Source: AR12 sp036265915 | GTDB taxonomy: Bacteria; Methylomirabilota; Methylomirabilia; Rokubacteriales; CSP1-6 | Direction: 5' to 3' | Length of the DNA: 11,320 nucleotides | Assembly: GCA_036265915.1 (NCBI GenBank) | Contig: DATAOC010000113.1 | Location: 1-11,320, forward strand | Shown: positions 7,205-11,320 of the stretch, piece after piece | Layout of the letters: the number at the start of each line of letters is the position of its first letter | How positions within the stretch are numbered: position 1 is the stretch's first letter | Translations under genes and position numbers: made by a program | The notes under the pieces: generated by a model | Told to the model about the DNA's origin: nothing | The model's input: only the letters and a program-made list of their open reading frames with translations | Databases searched by the model: none

Positions 7205-8137
7205 ATGCCCGTACGCCCGCTGCCGACCGACAAGGAGGTGAAGGAGTACATCCGCGGCCGCCGCAACTGGGGACGCTGGGGCGCCGACGACCAGCGCGGC
7301 GCCATCAACCTGATCACGCCGGCCAAGCGCGTGGCCGCCACCCGGCTGGTCCGCAGCGGCCGCAGCGTGTCGCTGAGCCGGCCGTTTCCCAAGGAGCCGG
7401 GGATCAACAATGCGTTTCCGGCCCAGCACTGGATGAAGACGCACCCGCGCGGCAGCGGCGGCTTCGCGGCCGACTTCTACGGCATCTACTATCACGGCAT
7501 CGCGTCCACCCACATCGACGCCCTGTGCCACACCTGGGACGACGAGGCGATGTGGAACGGACGCGACCCGCGCGCCGAGATCACGTTCGACGGCGCCCGC
7601 TTCGGGGCGATCGAGCACTGGTCGGAGGGCATCATCACGCGCGGCGTGATGCTCGACGTGCCGCGGCATCGCGGCGTTGCGTGCGTCACCCACGACAGCC
7701 CCATCCACGGCTGGGAGCTGGACGACATCCTCACCGCGCGCGGCATCCGGCTCGAGCCCGGCGACGCGCTGTGCGTGTACGCCGGGCGCGAGGCCTGGCA
7801 GGCCGAGCGCCCGGACACGCCGTACGGCCGGCCGTTCGGCCCCGGACCCCAGGAGCGCCCCGGCCTGCACGTGTCCTGCCTGCCGTTCTTGCGCGATCAC
7901 GACGTGAGCGTCCTCGTCTGGGACATGCTCGACCATCTGCCGATCGGCTATGACGTTCCGTGGGCGGTGCACGCCGCCCTCTTCGCCTACGGCGTGGCGC
8001 TGCTCGACAACGCGCTCCTGGAGCCGCTGGCGACGGCGTGCCGCGAGGAGGGGCGCGACGACTTCATGCTCGTCATCGCGCCGCTCAAGGTCATCGGCGG
8101 CACCGGCTCGCCCGCGAACCCGCTGGCGGTCTTCTAG
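7205..8137 (+). CDS. Cyclase-family metal-dependent hydrolase (KynB-like fold)
   Basis: A 310-residue enzyme of the cyclase family, which includes kynurenine formamidase (KynB) and polyketide or isatin hydrolase relatives. The metal-binding motif is present as THIDALCH: His103, Asp105 and His109 correspond to HxDxxxH of the family (usual form HxGTHxDxPxH; the Gly-Thr is Ala-Ser-Thr here, and Pro is Leu). Other family features are WGADDQRGAINLITP near the N-terminus, RGVMLDVPRHRG after the motif, and LLDNALLEPLA near the C-terminus. It is about 100 residues longer than KynB, as are many environmental cyclase-family proteins, so kynurenine formamidase activity should not be assumed. A GGAGG at 7192-7196 lies 8 bases before the ATG. 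It follows the permease gene by 15 bases and is likely co-transcribed, suggesting it acts on the imported compound or a product. The substrate is unknown. Confidence 0.86.
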   Translation: MPVRPLPTDKEVKEYIRGRRNWGRWGADDQRGAINLITPAKRVAATRLVRSGRSVSLSRPFPKEPGINNAFPAQHWMKTHPRGSGGFAADFYGIYYHGIASTHIDALCHTWDDEAMWNGRDPRAEITFDGARFGAIEHWSEGIITRGVMLDVPRHRGVACVTHDSPIHGWELDDILTARGIRLEPGDALCVYAGREAWQAERPDTPYGRPFGPGPQERPGLHVSCLPFLRDHDVSVLVWDMLDHLPIGYDVPWAVHAALFAYGVALLDNALLEPLATACREEGRDDFMLVIAPLKVIGGTGSPANPLAVF

Positions 8138-8151
8138 GCGACGCGCCACGG

Positions 8152-8176
8152 TATACTCGCCGCACCCACCAGGAGG
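8152..8176 (+). promoter_or_regulatory. Possible internal promoter and ribosome binding site before the FAH-family gene
   Basis: TATACT at 8152-8157 (5 of 6 to consensus) lies in the 44-base gap after the cyclase gene, but no good -35 box is found at 16-18 bp. Unlike the other -10 boxes in this window, it is followed by an AGGAGG (8171-8176) 5 bases before ATG 8182, so this transcript would have a short leader of about 17 bases. The Shine-Dalgarno is clear; the promoter is less certain. Confidence 0.45.
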
Positions 8177-8181
8177 TCGAT

Positions 8182-9108
8182 ATGCGACTCGTGTTCTTCG
8201 ATGATTTTCGGCTGGGTGTCCTGCAGGGCGACAGCGTGGTCGACGTGTCCGAGGCGGTCCGCGACATCCCACACACGGGTGCGCACGACGTGATCAACGG
8301 CGTCATCGCGCGCTTCGGCGAGTATCGCCCGCGGCTGGAGGCGGCCGCCCGGAGCGGCGCGGGCATCCCGGTCGGCCGCGTGCGCCTGCGACCACCGCTT
8401 CCGCGGCCGACGAACATCGTGTGCATGGCCGTCAACTACATGGAGGACGGCACGCGCAGCGAGCCGGCGCCCATCAACGCCTTCCTGAAATCGCCGGGCG
8501 CGATCATCGGGCCCGGCGACACCATGGTGCTGCCCGACGTGCCGGCCACCATCTTCGAAGGCGAGGCGGAGCTGGCGCTCGTCATCGGCCGCCGCGCCGC
8601 GCACGTGAGCGCGGCGGAAGCGATGAGCTACGTCTTCGGCTACACGAATTTCATCGACGGCTCCGCGCGCGGGCTGTTACCGACCGGCAACACGTTCTAC
8701 CAGATGAAGTCGCGCGATACCTTTGCGCCGATCGGCCCCGCTCTGGTCACCGCCGACGAGGTGACCGGTCCGGGTCATCTGCAGATCCGGCTGTCGGTCA
8801 ACGGCGCCGTGAAGCAGAGCTTCAACACCGACGACATGGCCCACAAGATCCCGCGCTGCATCGAGTGGGTCACGTCCATCCACACGCTGGAGCCCGGCGA
8901 CATCCTGGCCACGGGCACCAATCATCGGGGGCTGAGCGCGTTCATGAACGGCGACGTGGTCGAGCTCGAGACGCAGGGGCTCGGCGTCCTGCGCTTCGAC
9001 GTGCGCGACGACCTCAAGCGCACGTGGTCGCGCGAGACGCGACTGGATCGCCAGCAGAAGGGCCAGGAAGGAACGACGCCCCAGCTCAGCGGCAAGTACG
9101 CGAAGTAG
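8182..9108 (+). CDS. Fumarylacetoacetate hydrolase (FAH) family protein
   Basis: A 308-residue enzyme of the FAH superfamily, whose members are metal-dependent hydrolases, isomerases or decarboxylases of beta-keto acid-like compounds in aromatic and other catabolic routes. The likely metal ligands are Glu128 and Glu130 (EGEAELALVIG) and Asp159 (FIDGSARG); the spacing fits the E-x-E ... D pattern. DTFAPIGPALV, GDILATGTNHRGLS and GDVVELETQGLGVL are family landmarks; the TGTNHRGL variant replaces the more common TGTP-AGVG. The N-terminal MRLVFFDDFRLGVLQGD is typical of the small domain seen in longer FAH proteins. The ATG is fixed by AGGAGG 5 bases upstream. It lies 44 bases after the cyclase gene and 11 bases before exonuclease III. 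The precise reaction cannot be read from the sequence; a role in degrading the imported compound is inference. Confidence 0.9.
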   Translation: MRLVFFDDFRLGVLQGDSVVDVSEAVRDIPHTGAHDVINGVIARFGEYRPRLEAAARSGAGIPVGRVRLRPPLPRPTNIVCMAVNYMEDGTRSEPAPINAFLKSPGAIIGPGDTMVLPDVPATIFEGEAELALVIGRRAAHVSAAEAMSYVFGYTNFIDGSARGLLPTGNTFYQMKSRDTFAPIGPALVTADEVTGPGHLQIRLSVNGAVKQSFNTDDMAHKIPRCIEWVTSIHTLEPGDILATGTNHRGLSAFMNGDVVELETQGLGVLRFDVRDDLKRTWSRETRLDRQQKGQEGTTPQLSGKYAK

Positions 9109-9119
9109 ACGTCGTCGGA

Positions 9120-9965
9120 ATGCGCATCGCGACCTGGAACGTCAACTCGCTCAAGGCGCGCCTCGACAAGGTCACCTGGTGGCTCGGCCGCGCCCAGCCC
9201 GACGTCCTCCTGATGCAGGAGACCAAGCTGGCCGACAAGGATGCGCCGGCGGACGCCTTTCGCGCGGCCGGGTACGAGCTGGCCCACCACGGGCAGGGCC
9301 GCTGGAACGGCGTCGCCATCGCCAGCCGCGTCGGCATCAGCGACGTGGTGACGAACTTCGGCCAGGCGCTGAGTCCCGATCCCACGCCCGACGTCTCGGA
9401 CGACGAGCCGATGGCGGAGGCGCGCATGATGTCCGCCGTGTGCGACGGCGTGCGCGTCGTCACCATCTACGCGCCTAACGGCCGGGTCGTCGACTCACCC
9501 TTCTATCACGCCAAGCTCGGCTGGTTCGAGCGGCTCCTGCGCTGGTTCGGCGAGGCCCGCAACCCGGGGGAGGCGCTCGTCCTCGGCGGCGACTTCAACG
9601 TCGCCCCGGAGGACGCCGACGTCTGGGATGCGGCGGCCTGCCACGGCGGAACGCACGTCTCGCCGCCGGAGCGCGAGGCGTTCGCGCGGCTGTGCCGCTG
9701 GGGGCTGACCGACGCTTATCGCTTACGCCACCGCGAGCCCGGCCGCTATACTTGGTGGGATTATCGCGCGGGAAACTTTCACAAGAACTTCGGGATGCGC
9801 ATCGATCATCTGCTCGTGACGGCGACGGTGGCCAAGCGCGTGGTGGACGCGGAGATCGACCGTGAGGCGCGGAAGGGCAAGCCCGTGCCCTCGGACCACG
9901 CGCCGCTGGTCATCGATCTCGACACGCCAGGATCGCCGTTCGATCCGGGATGGAGGACGACCTGA
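9120..9965 (+). CDS. xth: Exodeoxyribonuclease III (AP endonuclease)
   Basis: A 281-residue DNA repair enzyme of the EEP superfamily (Xth type) that cuts at abasic sites and degrades 3' ends of duplex DNA. Catalytic residues are visible: Asn7 in TWNVNSLKAR, Glu34 in LLMQETK, YAPNGR in the middle, Asp158 and Asn160 in GGDFNVAPEDADVW, and Asp259 and His260 in the C-terminal SDHAPLVIDL. MRIDHLLVT also matches. The length is slightly above the usual 255-270. It starts at ATG 9120, 11 bases after the FAH stop codon, with only a weak GGA before the start, so translation may depend on coupling to the upstream gene. The C-terminus overlaps the PilZ gene by 16 bases. Confidence 0.94.
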   Translation: MRIATWNVNSLKARLDKVTWWLGRAQPDVLLMQETKLADKDAPADAFRAAGYELAHHGQGRWNGVAIASRVGISDVVTNFGQALSPDPTPDVSDDEPMAEARMMSAVCDGVRVVTIYAPNGRVVDSPFYHAKLGWFERLLRWFGEARNPGEALVLGGDFNVAPEDADVWDAAACHGGTHVSPPEREAFARLCRWGLTDAYRLRHREPGRYTWWDYRAGNFHKNFGMRIDHLLVTATVAKRVVDAEIDREARKGKPVPSDHAPLVIDLDTPGSPFDPGWRTT

Positions 9966-10333
9966 CCCGCCGCAAACCCGCCCGAGGCAAGGCTCCCGCG
10001 CGCAAGGCAGCGACGAAGAAGAAGGCCGAGACCTCGGGCTCCGCGACCGAGATGAGCGAGATCGAGCGTCGCGTGCACCCGCGCCATTCCGTGTCGTGGC
10101 CCGTCCGGCTGTGGGTGGACGGCGCCGCCGTCGCCGGACGCACCGTGGACGTGAGCGAGCGGGGGTTGTGCGTCCTGCTGAGCGGCCGTGTCGCAAAGCT
10201 CGACATCGGCGCGTCTTACCGGCTGGACATCATCATGGGGCCCAAGCACGAGGTGTCGGTGACGGCGGAGGTGCGCTACCTGGCCGACTCGGTCGTCGGC
10301 CTGCAAAGCCGCCAGCGTCTGAAGCTCGTCTAG
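9950..10333 (+). CDS. PilZ-domain protein (putative cyclic di-GMP sensor)
   Basis: A 127-residue protein with a basic N-terminal tail (residues 1-34, Lys/Ala/Arg-rich, including KKK at 23-25) and a single PilZ domain (about 36-127). The cyclic di-GMP signature is complete: RxxxR as Arg41-Val-His-Pro-Arg45 followed by DxSxxG as Asp67-Val-Ser69-Glu-Arg-Gly72. Known PilZ proteins bind cyclic di-GMP through these residues and control motility, exopolysaccharide or enzyme activity; the target here is unknown. The ATG overlaps the end of exonuclease III by 16 bases. A later in-frame ATG at 10052 would give the PilZ domain alone, but neither start has a strong ribosome binding site. The gene ends convergently with the next minus-strand gene in a shared CTAG. 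Confidence 0.85.
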   Translation: MEDDLTRRKPARGKAPARKAATKKKAETSGSATEMSEIERRVHPRHSVSWPVRLWVDGAAVAGRTVDVSERGLCVLLSGRVAKLDIGASYRLDIIMGPKHEVSVTAEVRYLADSVVGLQSRQRLKLV

Positions 10334-10554
10334 CGCGCCGGCTGGCGGTCGATGAAGCGCACGGCCGCCTGCCGTCCCGCCTCCTGCGCCGCGCGCTCTG
10401 ACTGCGACGTCGCGTTGTACGGCACCAGCTGCCCTTCCTTCTTCTGATCAGCGCCGGGCTCCCACACCTCGACCAGCGCCGACCAGGCGCGTCCGGTCGA
10501 GCGCGTCGTCACCACGATGCGCCAGTCCTTGTACTCGGTCTCGAGCGGTCTCAT
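10330..10554 (-). CDS. Small conserved-type protein of unknown function, 74 residues
   Basis: I cannot name a function. The 74-residue protein has an N-terminal half that looks like a short beta sheet (YKDWRIVVTTRSTGRAWSALVEVWEPGAD) and an Ala/Arg-rich helical C-terminus (RAAQEAGRQAAVRFIDRQ). There is no signal peptide, membrane segment or catalytic motif, so it is probably cytoplasmic. This strand-then-helix form, WSALVEVWEPG followed by AAxEAGRQAAVRFID, resembles small uncharacterised proteins widespread in Proteobacteria and soil bacteria; that is a recollection of family style, not a database match. A TATAGT -10 box lies 8 bases before the ATG with no ribosome binding site, suggesting a leaderless message. 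It ends in a CTAG shared with the PilZ gene on the other strand. Confidence 0.7.
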   Translation of the reverse strand: MRPLETEYKDWRIVVTTRSTGRAWSALVEVWEPGADQKKEGQLVPYNATSQSERAAQEAGRQAAVRFIDRQPAR

Positions 10555-10562
10555 GGGCAGCG

Positions 10563-10568
10563 ACTATA
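10563..10568 (-). promoter_or_regulatory. -10 box TATAGT of the 74-residue gene; contains the stop codon of the cytochrome gene
   Basis: TATAGT on the minus strand (5 of 6 to consensus) ends 8 bases before the ATG of the small gene. The stop codon TAG of the cytochrome c gene (10564-10566) lies inside it. No clear -35 box is present. No Shine-Dalgarno is present between the box and the ATG. Confidence 0.5.
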
Positions 10569-10956
10569 ACGCACGCCCCGCCTGCTCGATGTAGTCGATG
10601 ACGTCCCGTCGCTGCTCGGCGTCGCGCAGCGGCGGCATGGCCATCGCCGTCTCCGGCACGACGGCGGCGGGGTCGGCCAGGAACCGATCGAGGCTCTCGC
10701 GCGTCCACACGAGACCGCCGCGGCCCGCGGCCGCCATCGCGGGCGAGAACTCGAAGGCCTTCAGCGTGCCGGCCCGGCGACCCATGACGCCGTGAAGGCT
10801 CGGCCCCGGCAGCTTGCCCTCGTCAGGCTTCAGCGAGTGACACGCGTAGCAGCGCTGAAAGACACGCTCGCCGCGCGCGGGGTCGGCGCGCAGCGCCGGC
10901 GCCACCGCGGCCGCGGCGCCCACGGCCACCAGCATCGCCACGAGCGCGCGGATCAC
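10564..10956 (-). CDS. Exported mono-haem class I cytochrome c (mitochondrial-type cytochrome c fold)
   Basis: A 130-residue periplasmic electron carrier. The N-terminus (MIRALVAMLVAVGAAAAVAPALRADP) is a Sec signal peptide with probable cleavage near residue 24. One haem-binding CxxCH is present as Cys36-Tyr-Ala-Cys39-His40. GPSLHGVMGRRAGT (51-64) is the conserved segment of mitochondrial-type and cytochrome c2-like proteins. The distal methionine is probably Met105 in PETAMAMPP (Met107 is the alternative). The C-terminal helix DVIDYIEQ is typical. The GTG start shares the sequence GTGA with the stop of the upstream Vgb-like gene (4-bp overlap), which indicates translational coupling; longer in-frame extension upstream lacks the signal peptide at the start and lies in the coupled gene, so I reject it. 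The redox partner is unknown. Confidence 0.9.
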   Translation of the reverse strand: MIRALVAMLVAVGAAAAVAPALRADPARGERVFQRCYACHSLKPDEGKLPGPSLHGVMGRRAGTLKAFEFSPAMAAAGRGGLVWTRESLDRFLADPAAVVPETAMAMPPLRDAEQRRDVIDYIEQAGRAL

Positions 10957-11320
10957 CGGGTGCGATAGACGACCAGCCGGTCGGCGCCGGACTCCGGCGT
11001 CCACACCTCGCCGGGGCGGCCCAGGATCTGGCGGACGTTGGCGCCGCGCTTGTCGCTCGGAAAGACGTCGAACTTTTCGCGCTCGGGATCGAACCGGACG
11101 ACTGCGTTCGCGGTCCACTCGCTCAGCCACACCATGTCCTTGTCGTCGACGTAGACCGCGTAGGTGCGCGGGCTGTCGCCCGGCAGCTTCCACGCCCTCC
11201 ACTGGCTTGCGCCACGCGCACCCGGGTCGTGCAACGACACCTGACCCGAGTTCCATTCGCTCACCCAGATGCGGCCGTGGCTGTCGCTCCAGACGCGCCG
11301 CGCACCCTGACCTTTGGTGG
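10953..11320 (-). CDS. Vgb-like (virginiamycin B lyase-like) beta-propeller protein, 5'-truncated
   Basis: Only the C-terminal 121 residues are in the window; the frame is open to the window edge, so the start lies beyond. Visible repeats have the form of a Vgb/streptogramin lyase propeller blade: GRIWVSEWNSGQV, then DDKDMVWLSEWTANAVVRFDPEREKFDVFPSD and GEVWTPESGADRLVVYRT, each about 40-50 residues apart with a W(L/V/T)(S/P)E motif. A GTG inside it (11262-11264) could start a 103-residue protein but would cut a blade, so I do not use it. It overlaps the cytochrome c start by 4 bp. Many proteins of this fold are environmental, unrelated to antibiotic resistance; a periplasmic role with the cytochrome is plausible but not shown. 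Confidence 0.8.
   Translation of the reverse strand, partial: TKGQGARRVWSDSHGRIWVSEWNSGQVSLHDPGARGASQWRAWKLPGDSPRTYAVYVDDKDMVWLSEWTANAVVRFDPEREKFDVFPSDKRGANVRQILGRPGEVWTPESGADRLVVYRTR

Noticed and set aside
6383..8272. A minus-strand open frame of more than 600 codons opposite the second permease and the cyclase gene
   Set aside because: It is the mirror of two well-supported plus-strand genes; its translation is rich in Arg, His and Gly with no recognisable motifs, as expected in GC-rich DNA.
8421..9119. An in-frame extension of exonuclease III far upstream, through the FAH gene
   Set aside because: The extra residues are Arg/His-rich shadow sequence. The family start MRIATWNVNS is at 9120, directly after the FAH stop codon.
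9745..9760. A TATACT-like box inside the exonuclease III gene
   Set aside because: No start codon or gene follows at a suitable distance, and the bases encode the conserved RYTWWDY segment.
10953..11320. Calling the Vgb-like propeller a streptogramin resistance gene
   Set aside because: Only part of the protein is visible and its neighbour is a cytochrome c. The fold is common in environmental bacteria without resistance activity, and the catalytic residues cannot be checked here.

Overview
The window is a very GC-rich piece of bacterial chromosome with densely packed genes, several GTG starts and 4-bp or shorter gene junctions. The binding protein has a signal peptide but no lipobox, and the cytochrome c is exported, so a diderm (Gram-negative type) cell is likely. 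Gene content (F420-type luciferase-like oxidoreductase, sugar-type ABC importer, cyclase-family and FAH-family enzymes, Vgb-like propeller with cytochrome c) and the apparent leaderless promoters recall soil lineages such as Candidatus Rokubacteria/Methylomirabilota. That placement is an inference from gene content only.

Layout. 1-1662 (+): the 3' part of a proline-catabolism enzyme, the delta-1-pyrroline-5-carboxylate (glutamate semialdehyde) dehydrogenase domain, probably the C-terminal half of a fused PutA. 1731-2033 (-): a small Cys/His protein with a likely zinc site. 2159-3157 (+): an LLM (luciferase-like) oxidoreductase, divergent from the small gene. 3206-7189 (+): a complete ABC importer of the sugar/glycerol-3-phosphate type in the order ATPase, binding protein, permease, permease, followed at 7205-8137 by a metal-dependent cyclase-family hydrolase and at 8182-9108 by an FAH-family enzyme. 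9120-9965 (+): exonuclease III, overlapping a PilZ-domain protein at 9950-10333. On the minus strand, a Vgb-like beta-propeller (partial, 10953-11320) overlaps a mono-haem cytochrome c (10564-10956), which is followed by a small conserved protein of unknown function (10330-10554).

How the genes work together. The importer and the two hydrolases look like one uptake-and-degradation unit: the ATPase energises two permeases fed by a periplasmic binding protein, and the cyclase-family and FAH-family enzymes probably act on the imported compound or its products. The substrate cannot be read from the sequence. The FAH gene has its own -10-like box and strong ribosome binding site, so it and the downstream exonuclease III/PilZ pair may also be transcribed separately. 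The propeller and cytochrome c are translationally coupled and probably both act in the periplasm.

The most notable regulatory feature is a repeated arrangement of a TATxxT or TAGCCT -10 box 6-8 bases before the start codon with no Shine-Dalgarno sequence, seen before the LLM gene, the ABC ATPase gene and the small minus-strand gene. This suggests leaderless mRNAs. The ABC promoter also carries a perfect 7-bp inverted repeat between its -35 and -10 boxes. I found no RNA genes, CRISPR arrays, insertion sequences, integrases or phage genes. Most of the window is ordinary metabolism and housekeeping.
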